From: Ceratobasidium sp. AG-K
Lineage: Eukaryota; Basidiomycota; Agaricomycetes; Cantharellales; Ceratobasidiaceae
DNA length: 64,000 nt
Assembly (NCBI GenBank): GCA_037039685.1
Contig: JAWNGF010000004.1
Location: forward strand, 1,426,001-1,490,000
Direction: 5' to 3'
A program made the translations under genes and the position numbers. Below are positions 37,492 through 49,800 of the stretch, piece after piece; position 1 is the first letter of the stretch, and each line of letters begins with the position of its first letter. The notes under the pieces are model-generated. The model saw only the letters and a list, made by a program, of their open reading frames with translations. It was not told where the DNA came from and did no database searches.

Positions 37492-38464
37492 GTGTAGAAT
37501 TTCGACTCGGAGGGGCCGGTTGACCGGCAATGTAGTTTCTCCACGTTCAACTTGTCCCTTTCGTTCTCGCGGCTGGCTCCATTCTCGACTGGCCACCATT
37601 TCACGACCCCTGGACTACCTGATCCGGTTATCTCACGATTTGCGCCCATTCTCTCAATTTGTCCATTTTTATCAGTGCATTTTAGGTTTCTTCTTTTCGT
37701 TGGGTGTCTCCCCTTGCGCCTCTCCTACTTTACTTCCGCCTCAATCTCACCCCCCGACACCCAACGCTCCCTGTGTTCTATATCGTTTCATTTTTCGCAA
37801 CAAGACATTCGTAAATGCTATACCGACCCTCGTTCTCCGCCTATGGAGGAGGTGAGTGTTCACTGTAGTGTAGATCCTTCCTAGGTACTGATGTGTCTTC
37901 TCTCGTCTCCCCCTCGTCCCTTGTATATTCGTCCGATCCGGTTACATCACACTTACCCTCGTTTCGCCTTGCGTCTGCGTGCCTCAGTGACACCACCGAA
38001 TCAATTTTTGTATTGTTTGCCATCAAGTCTGCAGTTTTTGTTCTGTTTCCTTTGGTCTTTATTCAACTGGTTGATTTGTACAAGCGTGAACTCTTTGCTT
38101 TGTCACAGACGAAACGTCTCGCGGGGTTTCATGTGTCGCCTTGGTGTTTAGACCGTCGGCTACCTCGAGCAATCAAACCGGTCACAAATTTGACTCTTGT
38201 TGTCGGACTGTTGCACTTGTGCTCCAAGTCGCGCATTCTGCCCAAGCGGCCAGCCGAACATTTGCCCCTGGTCGCGCATTTGGCTCCACCGATCATACGA
38301 CACAATTGGCTCTAGTGATCGGACAGCGCAGAACTTGCCTCCAACGTCAGACGTCCAAGCCAAAACGCTTACGGGAAGCCCAATGAACGCATGTTCAAGC
38401 TGGTTCGTCACGTGCAAAACGCCACTCACTCTGCCGATCAATTATCCATGCTTGCGCTTGCCAC
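37492..38464. other. Intergenic, pyrimidine-rich
   Basis: Nearly 1 kb, rich in C and T on the plus strand, with overlapping frames of 60-140 codons and low-complexity composition. It may be a long 3' UTR or a noncoding transcript. No domain was recognised. Confidence 0.4.
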
Positions 38465-39228
38465 CTAGACATTGGGGACAAGGGTTGTCGTTGGGGATAA
38501 CGGCATGATATACTTGTGTTTATCGATGACTAGGTGCTTCACTGTGACCTCCGTTCTACCGTTTGGTCCCGAATTGCGCATCAGGGCTTTCACATGGAGG
38601 CGAGCCGGCGGCAAGGAACTGAAATAGATGGTCCAAAGGCGGGGTAGGTTACGCAAGCGGGGCACTTTGACGGGCGCGATAACATTCCAAGGCGTACTCA
38701 ACGGGATAGCAGTACCAGGGGACCTCACGGCGGAGGTAGGCAGTTGGGAGTGTAGGAGAAATGGGTGGCGAGCCAGCCGTTGGGGAGCGTCGTCTATGAT
38801 CTGTGAGGGTGATTTCATGCTGTCCGTCTCGGGGCTGTTCGAGAGTATTGTCTCAGGCTGGTGGTACGATAATTTAGGTGTGCTGGTATGTTGTGTCTGT
38901 TCACTGTTATTGCCTCACGTGTTGAGAACTGACGCTAGTATTTTACTTGTCTGATTTGGAAACTAAGCGCGAGTTTCTATAGCTTAAGCTTGCTCATTGT
39001 GTTTGTCAAGTACGTGCTTCATTTCACTCGTCCGTTGATGGTTAAACGAAGGGCTTGGGCGAACTGCTTTGTCTACGATACGTTTCTGGTGAGAATAAGA
39101 GTTGTAGGTTTAGCGCTGATAAACCAATGCGATTTACCGCGGGGGATCACTGTCGGGTCACCGATCAGAAGGTCGCGGAGTTGGGCGAGGCGGGAGGTGT
39201 TTGAGGGTGCTACGGGCTCGAGGTGGGG
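38465..39228 (-). CDS. Uncertain multi-exon gene, no known family
   Basis: On the minus strand two stretches read like protein. The first (39228-39138) encodes LEPVAPSNTSRLAQLRDLLI and continues to a good donor, with a GDPTVIPR end. The second (about 38884-38465) runs over 120 codons, through TPKLSYHQPETILSNSP, LSTPWNVIAPVKVPRLRNLP and VTVKHLVIDKHKYIMP, to a stop at 38465. I could not join the two exons in phase without another small exon between them. The true start may lie upstream, for example a Met at 39462 that opens MVHIGRSINLQWIELI before a GTAAGT donor. The family is not recognised. It could equally be a decayed gene. Confidence 0.35.
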
Positions 39229-39738
39229 CTAGGGCTTGGAGCGGTGAGGATAGTTTGTATTCTGATAGAGTGGATGGAGGGATTGGTATTCGATTGCTGA
39301 GCTTCGATTGGTTTTCATTTGTAAAGCCTAACAGTAGTGCTATACAGTCAAATTCCGGCAACTATTCGGACCCGCCCCTGCGTGTACTTACGAAAAAGCG
39401 TTTAGGGCGTCTGCTATTAATTCAATCCATTGTAGGTTGATCGACCGACCGATATGTACCATAAAGGGCCTCAAATAATGCCCAAACCGGTTTCGCAAAC
39501 GCGAGAATTTAGCACTGGTGGTGCTATTTGATTTGTTTCAGCCTTCCCGGTGCTAGGACTTTCAGCTCACGTGTTCTCCGCCACCACCTTGCAATAGGCT
39601 GCGTGTACAAACAACCTTGTCTACCACCTTGGTTTGTTTCTGATAGACATCTAGGTCATCTCTTTGAGCTAGAATGGTTGTACGGCCCGGCTTGTACGGT
39701 GTCGACAGCACAGCTAGTGCACAGCAAGGCGCTCAAAG

Positions 39739-42242
39739 ATGCCAAACTCGTCTGATAAGCCTCGTGTACATGCTATTCCGCTCTTGATCTTTCACCGCTT
39801 TCTAGATGAAGTCTTACTTTCCGCTTACGCCGGTGCTGTATTATGCAACTGCCCGAAGATACATGCTGGCTGGTGCCGTGGTGCACTCGATCACTGTGCG
39901 TGTCTGCCACGCTGGCGGCGGGCTTATATTCTGAGTGTGGGGTATTGGTACCTATAAAGTGACGCGCACAATTGGGTATCGAAGCAAGCAATTACTGGTC
40001 TCCTCAACTTCGCTGTTCACTGCGACACCCCCGGTCACTCTTGGGTTCCTCTCCTTCATTTACACTGGCTCATTGGCTCTCATTCGACATACATTTTCAA
40101 GCTTTGGCTCGGTTTCTCCGGAAAGTAGCTCCTCCTCAGGATGGAGTCCTCGACCTACCAAAGGTCGACTCACAGGGATTGACTCATCGGCTCATCCTGG
40201 ATGGTGAAGGGCAACGGGAACCAAAAGCCGGCTCGTTCAGGGGCAAAATGCTTTGCGTGGCGAATGCGAATAACGATGCATACAAAGTAAGACAAACCTG
40301 TCAATATTAAAGAACCGTACAATGTTAACCACTACTCAGAATATGTTTTTGTTTTCTGGATCCGAGCGATCCCCCTATCCTCAGCGGAAGGAGTGGCAAA
40401 TGTACGTATATCCACCTCCTGACCACAATGAACCAAACCGAACAATCGTCTGTTAGGTACTGTGAAGCTGCCAGCTGTGAGGATGCAGGTCCTCAGTGCG
40501 GTGTCACCGCCCTTGGGGGATCTCTCTATGGGATCCCGCTTGTTCGGAGTGCGACTGAAAAACATGGCATTCATGGTGGTGGCTCACATACGCCACCCCT
40601 TTCCGCCGACGAACCAGCTCAGAAGAACACTGCATTTAAAAGACTGGTTAAGCGTGGACTTTGTTCTGGCGCACCTCGACCTAAAGGCCACGTATTTCAA
40701 CAAGCGCAACAACCACAGCAAAAGGCACTTGTGGTATGTCAGAAAGTGGCTTGCAGAATAGCGAGCTGATCATTTTTTCGTATAAGATTGGGATCAATGG
40801 TCCCCCAGGGCAGTATCAACTGGATTATGCCGTCAGCGATGCGAGGCGGTTTGAAAAATGTCTCCGAGGTATGCTCCTTGATACTTTATCCGTACCAACA
40901 CTCACTAGCATACATAGATCGCCTCCAGTTCAATGATATCCATGTGTTAACTGATGAGAAAGAAGGAGGTGCTTCTCGGATGGGGATTATGAAGGGCTTG
41001 CATTGGTTGTTTGACGGCGCCAGATCAATAGATGTATTGGTGTTGTTTAGTGAGTCGAAGTCTCCTTGCGCACAGAGGTGCGACCATGCTGATTTCTCAA
41101 AAGTCTCGGGACACTGCTCACTGAAGCAGGAGAACCAGGTTGTCTCCCTCCACTCGGCTGAGAAAGAGCAGGTTCCACTGCTGATTCCATCGACGGTATG
41201 GCGTTTTTGTTTCCCGGCTAATCGATATTTGACCAATAGAGCAGGTGTTCAAATCCCATCTGGAGAAACTCCCCCAAGGGTGTACCGTAGAGGTTAGCTA
41301 CACCGTTGATTGTGTTAGGAGAAAACGCTTATCCAAAACGATGTTCAGATCGTTCTTGATTGTTGCTACAGCAGTGGACTAGTCAACGCGGATCACGTCA
41401 TAGAAGACATGGCTCGTCAACGCACATTTTTCAGCGATAGGCGCTCTTCCGCTCTCGGCGAACTTGAGACTTTTGGGATTCCAGGTATGTAGTGTAGTCA
41501 ACTGAACTACCTACCTAACCAGCACTGGCCATAGGGAAACCTCGTGTGGCGCAGCCAGTTCCCGCATACGATGTCAAGGTAGGGCCGCCCTATGGTTCGT
41601 ATAACCGAAAGCAAACGGTTATGGGGCCACGACCTGACGAGAAAATACGGACATCCGCGGATCTCGTAAGTGTTTTGGATGTTCGGTTCGATGCACCGCT
41701 CAGAGATGATATATAGACGGTCTGGGCGGCTTGTGGGAGTGACGAAAAGGCCTTTGAATCTGGGAGACCTGAGGTGAAGAATGGCGTTTTGACTCATGTG
41801 AGTTCAACTTAGTCTGTGTGCATGCGCGCATAGACCTTCATTTTTGACCGTTTTATCACAGGCAATTTGCTCAACCATTGGTACGCATACTTTTTTCGTA
41901 GTAGTATAGCTGTGCATTCATGCGTGGAGTTGTAGAAAAAACAAAGGGTGATGTAGCTCTGGTTCAACGTCGAGCGATTTGGAGTAGCGTGATGTAAGAT
42001 TATCTTTTGATAACCAATTTTAGTATGCTGACTTTTGATTGTAGGCTGAATGCTCAGGAGGAGAACCAGTTGCGGTTTAAGCGAGGTTTCTGCGAGGTTC
42101 AACATCCTCAGGTCATTGGCTCTCAGCATTCCGATGTAGTAAGTGGATTGTGGGAAGTCCGACTGAAATCTGGCTAACCTACGTACGCTCGAAGGTAATG
42201 AATGAATATGCGTTTGGAAGGGCGCGAACAAAAACGCACTGA
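39739..42242 (+). CDS. Caspase-like (peptidase C14, metacaspase-type) protein
   Basis: From 40340 on, thirteen exons join in phase to the stop at 42240-42242: 40340-40401, 40457-40733, 40787-40868, 40918-41049, 41104-41195, 41245-41292, 41349-41484, 41523-41665, 41717-41797, 41862-41880, 41936-41993, 42045-42138 and 42195-42242. The C14 fold is clear: KALVIGINGPPGQYQLDYA, then DARRFEKCLRDRLQF, VLTDEKEGG, the catalytic His in ISGHC, and the catalytic Cys in IVLDCCYSSG. TVWAACGSDEKAFE follows, then a QHPQVIGS segment near the end. Upstream exons are less certain: 40286 ends one that begins after 39972, and a Met at 39739 (MPNSSDKPRVHAIPLL) is the best start seen. Both catalytic residues are present, so it should be an active Cys protease. 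It converges on the tandem gene pair to its right. Confidence 0.8.
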
Positions 42243-42951
42243 CGCCAGATGACCCTTAGCCAGACCGGTATGACACATTATTGGTACCTAGCAGTGTGGA
42301 CCGTGCTTTGCGCTCTGGTTTTCGTTTTCTTCATGAATTGATTTTTATATGTTGGATTGATTGGTTGTGAATATGTAGTCCGGCTTTGTGTATCTTCGTA
42401 TGCCATGGTTGGCTTTTACGATGTTGTAGTAATGGTGATTCACATAGTAAAGCACTTTTAGTGTTTTCATATTGAGCATCGTTGAAGTTTAGTCTCATCT
42501 ATTTGGGACGGTGGTGCAACAGGAGCGTTTTACGATTTTCTTTTGACTACTAACACGTTGTGGCGGTTGACTGGGCCTTCCTATCAAAGCGCCTCGTATA
42601 TGCGGTATATATGCGCGCGGCTAATGTAGAGGCTATTTCTACCTAGTTACTCAGGCTGTATAAGGCTAGGAGAGTTGTGATCATATATCCCAGTCTCAGG
42701 CAAAGATACGCACTACGGCCAGAGACATTCGCCTAGTCACTACACAGTACTAGTATGGCATCTCTCTTCGCAGCTATTATTACATATGTCATTCTAAAAG
42801 TATCACGGGTAAGCGTTACCTTTCAGTAAACTTGAAATGTTCGGTAGGTGCGATGAAGCTAGGGACGATCATTTTGTAAGATTCTCTAGGGCAATACAAC
42901 TACACACACAATAACCGCGTTGAAAGGCTTCTGTAACCGCTAAATATCTAC
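42243..42951. other. Convergent 3' flank
   Basis: About 0.7 kb between the stop of the caspase-like gene and the stop of the first minus-strand gene. No coding frame, RNA or repeat is supported. Confidence 0.45.
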
Positions 42952-45882
42952 TCAAGGAATCATGATAATTCGACCAAGTTGTTCCACAACGCTCTGCATT
43001 GTTGGACGGCTTTGTTGCTCCCGATTCCAGCATTGCTCGAGAAGGGACCAAAGTTCGTCCGGTTGATGAGCAAACAGTTCAAATTCTCGATACTCCTGGC
43101 GTTGGATATAGAAGTGAGACTGTGTCCCCGAGAACAACCACATATCGTTGGTGATTGTGCGAATCGGAAGAATACCTGTAATGATCTGTAGAGCAAGTTA
43201 GTTGGCGTCGACCACCCATTCACGATGCCCGACCTGAAGGGTTGTCATTGCCCTTTAATCAATATCTGCGTCAGCGGGAAACGATTTTGGCCATATAAAC
43301 AACATACCATCCCCAGACGTCGTTGGCCTGTGTAACCTCGGGCTTCCCCTTGGCGGGGTTAACACACTCTGGTGCCTATGGGCGATATCAATCATATCAT
43401 AGATGAGTATTGTGGACTAACTAATTCACTTACCATCCATCTGTAGGGAGGATTCATCCCTGTTTGCTCAATAGCGGCCAATCTCCCTGTCTCGTGGTTT
43501 TGCAATGACTAGTAGACAACAGTTGGGCTAAGTACTCGAGCCAATCCTTAAAATCCGAACAAACCTTGGTCAATCCAAATCCACCCAGGATGCCCATACC
43601 GTCGCTCCCAACCAGCACATTGTCACCGCGCATATTCGAGTGTACTGAACCATGTCGATGAACTTCTACTAGCCCTAATGCGGCACCTTGAACCTGGAAG
43701 GGCCGATTGTGGACAAAGCTTAACTGTGCGCAATCTAACTCACAATCCGCAGAATTGCTTTTTTGTCGATTTCCAAGGTGACTTGGCTGCCTTTGAGGCC
43801 TCGCAGGGATTTCAAGTAGGTCATCTTTCGCGTAGTGTGAGTACCGGAACGCATTTAAGAAATGAGTAAAGATACCGCGTCTTTGTTTTCAATATAGGGC
43901 GAGACCATATACCTACGGGGAATAAGGATGAGCCAAGACTAGTTCCCCGGACAGTGAATCCTTACATCTTGAACGCTCCATCGCCGAATCTCTCCATCCC
44001 GATTCCAAGGCAGCGGAGTGTATACTTGGAGTCAAATTTTTGCCATTCTTGTGCGTCCCGACATACTTTCTAACACAATGTAATTGAGCACTCAGGTCAA
44101 ATGCTCCAATTTGCCGAGTTATTCACCTCGGCGTATGTTGCCACATCGCCCTCCGAGTACTTGCCTATTTCAAGTAGCTTTTTGGCAACCTTTTGTTCGC
44201 CCACAAATGTCGCCGTGTAGACCGTACAAGTTGGCGTTCGACTGATTGGCTCGGGGGATACGTTGGTGCACACTTGCTTATGGAAGACCTCCATTGGCAC
44301 CTGAACGCCAGTCAGCGAAACGATAAAGGCTATAGCTTTCCCGATATCTTCATTGTCTCCTTGGGATTGGTTAAGGCTTGACTGTAACGCCAATTTTAAT
44401 TCGAATTTGGGCAGTAGCTAGGGAATTACTTACCATCTCACGTTGTAATGCCGCCCTGACCTCCTCTTCGATTAACTTGCTTCGGTGACTAGGATCGTTC
44501 AACTCAACTAGCTGGCTTAGTTGGTCCAATGCGCCAGTTTGTCGCTTAATGCTTTCATGTAGCGCCCTGATTTCTTCCAGCTCCACCTTCTGTTTCTTCG
44601 CCATGTCGTTGACTAGGGCTTCGCTCAGAACCCTAGAACTAGTCTATGACGCGAATGGTCATGTGGTCAGCTCATACCTCTACCCCCAAATGGCCTACCT
44701 CTAGCGCTCTCCTTGAAGCTTCGAGTCGTTGAATGTTTAGATGTATATCTTCCGACATCTTTTCGAATTGAGCAAAGGCCACAATTGGACCCTTGTTGCT
44801 CCACTTGAGGGCCGATTGTTCAACGTCCCGAATTGTTCTGTCAACTATCAGCATGAAATAGTGCAAGATTGGCTGGCGCTTCAGTACTTACTCTGCAACC
44901 TTTCCGCATACTTGGGATATAAACTTTTGGCTCTCTGGATCATCCTGATACTTGTGATACTGAAACGCCACGACCAGCGAAGTAAATACACACTGATTTC
45001 GTAAACCACGCCAATGTGCCCTGGTGGCGACACACGAATGAGCATAACCTATTGCGTAGGTAGGGCTGGAAGTACTCACTTGTTGGTTTTTATTGTGTCT
45101 GCAGCATCAAAGATCAACTGAAGGCACTCAATTATTGGGACAAATGAAGCGAGGGGCGCTAATTGTATGACAAGTTCGCCCCATGTTGTTGGACGAGAGA
45201 AGTCATCCTGTCCAATGTCGTCGATATCCAAATTCGTTGAGTCCGTAAATTGGGTTCGATGCTTGAGGCGAGGACTGGGCTGGCGAATACTTGGGGAGTC
45301 TCCATGAGGTAACTCAGAGGACTTCTCAGCCACTGACAACGGACGTCTCTCGCGATCAAATGTAGATTTCCCTAGACCAAAAAAGCCGTAGATGCTTGCA
45401 CCAAATCCTGTCTTGCCTGATGTTTCTTGCGTGTGATATGTACTACTATCGTCATATGATGAAATCGACAGGCGGGATTGACGACGGCCCCTATGATAGG
45501 CTCCTTGTACAGAGTCGCCTGGCCGCAACTTTCCTGAAGGATCCTGTTCCCCCTCTGAGCTTCTTTTAGTGGTGGTATTGCTAGCGTCAGGAGCTGGGGA
45601 TCTGCGCCCTGGCCACCAAGAACGGCGAAGCAAGCGGGCTGATTCCTTCTGGGAATCAGCATCCTTTGCTTCATCGATGATTACTTTGGGAGTGTGGACA
45701 GTATCCCAGGAGCCTGGTATCTGGGGTTGAGCATTTGAAAATGAGTTTTGTTTACTTGTCGAGGACATCCTAGTGAAATTCCCGTACACCAGTCGGAGAG
45801 GACCCAGCCAGTAAGGCGAATCAAAAGGAAAGGGCTCGAGTTCTAGGATATTAACTAGGCCCGCGCTGGTGGACGTGGACAA
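42952..45882 (-). CDS. Helical-bundle plus pseudokinase protein, copy A (MLKL-like architecture)
   Basis: Start at 45882, stop at 42952, with about nine introns. Residues 1-230 are low complexity, Ser-rich. From about 231 a helical region begins at TTWGELVIQLAPLASFVPII and continues, after an intron, with HWRGLRNQC and then ERTIRDVEQSALKW and FEKMSEDIHLNIQRL. The spacing of hydrophobic residues and the WRxLRxxC, VxxxxLKW and QFExMxxDI features match N-terminal four-helix bundles of the MLKL/HeLo type. A coiled coil (IRALHESIKRQTGALDQLSQ) follows, then a kinase fold. The ATP-binding Lys is kept (VAKK). The glycine loop is degenerate (RTPTCTVY), HRD is HSN, and DFG is GGFG. MAPEC and the C-lobe WNREQQSRPTMQ are kept. 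Catalysis is therefore unlikely. Family knowledge: fungi have HeLo/HELL death domains, and MLKL pairs such a bundle with a pseudokinase. Function here is inferred. Confidence 0.72.
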
Positions 45883-46890
45883 TGCTATCCTTTAGAGCCC
45901 TATTACCCTAACATAGGTAAGAGCCTCACAAACGCACAGATGACTTACAAAGTCCCCTGGGGAGGTAGCTGACAGGTTGACAGTCCTTAAGCGCTGGCTT
46001 AGCACACAACCCCAGTTGTAAGCGATGACCGAATTAAGGCAAAAAAGGATTATTCTTTGGGGCTGTATCAACCATGAGGCATCTCAATTAAGTTGGATCA
46101 TGTGTGTTGAATCTGGGCTCGGTGGCAGGAGTCACTCCATTACCACATGGTTTGCCTGGTTACTCTTTGATCATGACGGGTTGTAGTGAGTGCAATCGTT
46201 AGTGGCCCGTACAGGTTTGCTCGCGTTTATTCTCCGCGATATTCGATTAAATATTCCCTTGGCCCCTCTGCTGTATATTGCTTGATTATCCCGTTTCGTT
46301 TCTTTTTTTACCTCAGGTTTCGGTGAGGCTTAGGAAATGTTATATCATTTCTTAGATGATATGGTTACACCTCGGACATCCGGCACGGTCAGGGTACCCG
46401 GTATTCGTCCCACGCTCTAGGAGTCCAAGGAGCTTTCTTTTCTCGACACGACACAAAATGCCATACACGACTGTATCCTAGGTTAAGCTTTTGAGCGTCT
46501 CTGTGCCATAACCTGGCTGTGGTGTTCCGGGTGCTCCTCACAGGCCGACATCAAGTCGAGATCAGTTTTAACTCGAATTAACCCTTCAGCCAACAACTGA
46601 GCAGAGGACCGCGCATATAATTGGCGTTCTTGGGAGGAGCGGCTATTGCGCCGGCCGCCAGTACAGCCTGAACAACCAACTGTTCAATCAGCTCTGCGCA
46701 ATATCGCTCTCCCCGAACCCCATGCAGGTTAATCGCCTGTGATGAAGGTACACGGTTACCCATCAACGTCTGAGGAGCAAAATAAATACAAAGCAATGAT
46801 ACACAGGATACATTGTCAGAACAACTCAGCTACCGACTACAAAATACATGATGATATATAAGAGATTTCTTACTACAATGGATCGTCTGA
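45883..46890. other. Spacer between pseudokinase copies
   Basis: About 1 kb. A minus-strand frame at 46578-46796 opens with MLCIYFAPQ and contains MGNRVPSSQ and GERYCAELIEQLVVQAVLA. It may be a small gene or a remnant, but nothing confirms it. Confidence 0.4.
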
Positions 46891-49800
46891 TTACGGCCCT
46901 TCAATAATACGAGCGAGCCGCTCTGTAACCTCTTTCATAGTGGGACGCTTCTTGGGGTTTCGATGCCAGCACTCAGCAAGGATCGGCCACAGTTCGTCTG
47001 GTCGGTACGCAAATCGCTCAAATTCAGGATAATCAGCACGTTTCGTAAAGAAGCGGCTGCGAGCGCTATCCTGGAACAAGAACATATCATTTGCGACGCT
47101 GCGAATCGGGCGAACACCGGTAATGATCTAACGGGGTACACAAGTTTGTTAGCGTAACAGGTGGGAGCATGAAGCCTGACCTCTAGAGTGGTCATCGCCC
47201 TGTAATGCGTATAGCCATTAGATCCCGCCCTCTAGTCGTTGATTAAATGGATTTAACGCACCATCCCCAGACATCGTTTGGTTGCGTTACCTCAAAGCTG
47301 CCTTTGGTAGAGTTGGCGCATTCGGGGGCCTGTGTAAATATAGATTCGTATGAGTGGTCCGTGCAAACACCAGCGCGTTTACCCACCATCCACCTATAGG
47401 GTGGGTTGACCCCTGTTTGATCCACTGCAGCCAACTTTCCTGTCTCCTGACATTGTAGCGACTAGGAAGTCCTAATCGAGTCAAGCCCTTAGACCGCGCT
47501 AAACGAGATAAGCAAACCTTAGTGAGTCCAAAGCCGCCGAGGATGCCCATGCCATCGCTCCCCACCAGCACATTGTCGCCACGCATATTCGAATGTACTG
47601 AACCATGTCTGTGAACTTCTACGAGCCCCAGCGCCGCACCTTGAGCCTGAGGGTCCTCATTAGTGACCAGTTCTAGGATTGCTCGAGCCATCTTACGATA
47701 CGTAGAATGTCCACTTTGTCAATGTTCAGGATGACCTGACCATCTTTGAATTCCCTTAGAGTTTTCAGGTACTGCATCTAGTAAATAGTTTAAAGAATCG
47801 CCGCAATCACAATTGAATTGAACTTACCGCATCCTTCCGTTCGATCAATGGTGACACCATATACCTATGTGAAACAAGTTCAGGTAAGTATATGTCGATG
47901 TTGATGTAAGTTGTGCATTACATTTTGAAGTCCCCGTCGCTAGACCTTTCCATCCCAATTCCAAGACAAGGAAGGGTATATATAGACTTGAACTTTTGCC
48001 ATACTATCACGTCCCGACACATTTTCTACTTACAGAGTTAGCATTCAGACCAGGAATAATACTGGGTACACACCTCTGCATAGGTTTTCACGTCGCCCTC
48101 TCTGTACTTTTGAAGTCCTAGGACCTTTTTGGCGACCAGTAGCCCTCCGGCAAAATTCGCCCTATACACCACGCCTGTTTGCCCCCGGCTGATCGGCTCT
48201 CGAGATATGTTGGTGCATATTTTCTTATGAAACACCTCCATAGGTAATTGAACGCCAGTCAACGAAACGATGAAGTTGATGGTCTTTCCGATGTCCTCGT
48301 CGTCTCCTTGGGAGTGATTTAGTGCCGACTATGGCGGCAGCGTTAGCTTGAACTAGACCAACTGTCAACAATTACTGACCATATGCTGTTTCATAGCCTC
48401 CGCAACATCCCTTTCACACTTCTCGGTCTGCCGATCGGTTAAGGTCCCGACTTGGTCTTGCAGCTGCTTGACCGAATCGGTTAATTGACCGATTTGCTCG
48501 AGCAACTTTTTTATAGTCTCATGCTCCTCTTTGTGGCTGTCCAGAATTTCTTTGCACACGACTCCACTCGTCATGTTCAGGGAGGTCTATCGCGAGATGC
48601 TTTGAGTTTCGCGCTGTGGAGGCAGCCAGGATTGAAAGAACGTACATTCAAATTCTCACGTGCCGCCGTAAGTTTCTCGATGTGCAGGTATATGTCCCTA
48701 GACATGGCTTCGTATTGAATCAAGGCTATGATCGGGCTTTTGCGGGACCATCCCTGAGCATTCAATTGGATCTCGCAAATGGTTCTGCATATGTTCACTG
48801 TTAGAATCTGGTGTAATGCGGTCGATCCAAAGGCTTACTCGTGTGCCATTTGGCAAACTTCCTTTATAAGCCGTTGGTTTTTATTATTGTTTGCATTGTT
48901 CTCGTACTCGAACGCCAATAACCGGTATAATGCAGCACAGTGACTTCGCAAGGTACGCCAATGCCCTCTATTTGCTATGTTAGGATCAACGCTATACGTG
49001 TATTCGGAGAGACTTACTTGTTGGCCCGAATTGTATCTATGACGTGAAAAACGGCCTGAAGGGTTTCGATCATCATTGTAAAAGGAGCAAGCGGAGCCAG
49101 CTCGGCTAGGAGCTCGCCCCAAGTCGTAGGACAAGGCTTTTCCGGCCAATCAATAACTTCATCGACTTGGACTAGGTCCCATTCCAGGAATATTGATCCT
49201 TTCCGTTCTGGCTTCTGTGTCGATAGTCGATTCGCCTCGAATGAACTAGTCCTCGAGAGCTCAGGCGTGCTTCCCTTGCCCGAGGAGCTGCGCTTTTTGG
49301 GCGAAGACCTGAGTAAATTGAGGACACGAACTCCTCGAAATCGCTTCTTTCCGAGCGATTCCTGAGCAGAAGACATGCCCTCATCTCCCTGCGACGAGAC
49401 GGACAAATGATCTTGGGAGGGATTGCCCCCCTTGATGACGGGGGGGAGCAGCAAAGTTGGAGGGCCATATTGGATTGCCATTGGTTCACGCCTCAATGGC
49501 TCCACGCACTGTCTTATAATTTCCTGGGCGTGGTCTCCGGGTATGAGAGGGCCGAGTGAATTGGTTCGAGAGAGAGGCGGGGAGGGGGCCCAAGTAACAT
49601 GATTATCGGCGTCTGAGGGACGATCGACAGGACCAGTGGCCTCAAGTGGCTCGTTGGTGTCTCTCGAATCAGTAGTTGTATCGTGATTTGAGAGTGCCGC
49701 GGCGCTCAGGTTGCTAACGCCACTGCTCGAGTCACCATGGTCATCATCAACTCGAACTAGAGGAGTATTGTCGACCCCAGTTTCGGGTAGTATGTAGCGC

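Noticed and set aside
38465..38818. Calling this single frame a complete gene
   Set aside because: Coding-like sequence continues upstream of its first Met, so it is at best the last exon of a larger gene.
40462..40761. A long alternative frame (starting MKLPAVRMQ) as the coding frame of the caspase-like gene
   Set aside because: Only the other frame leads through the GTATGT donor at 40734 into the conserved IGIN start of the caspase fold.
40040..42242. The caspase-like region as a broken gene, because single frames are short and interrupted
   Set aside because: Thirteen exons from 40340 on join in phase with standard splice sites and keep both catalytic residues.
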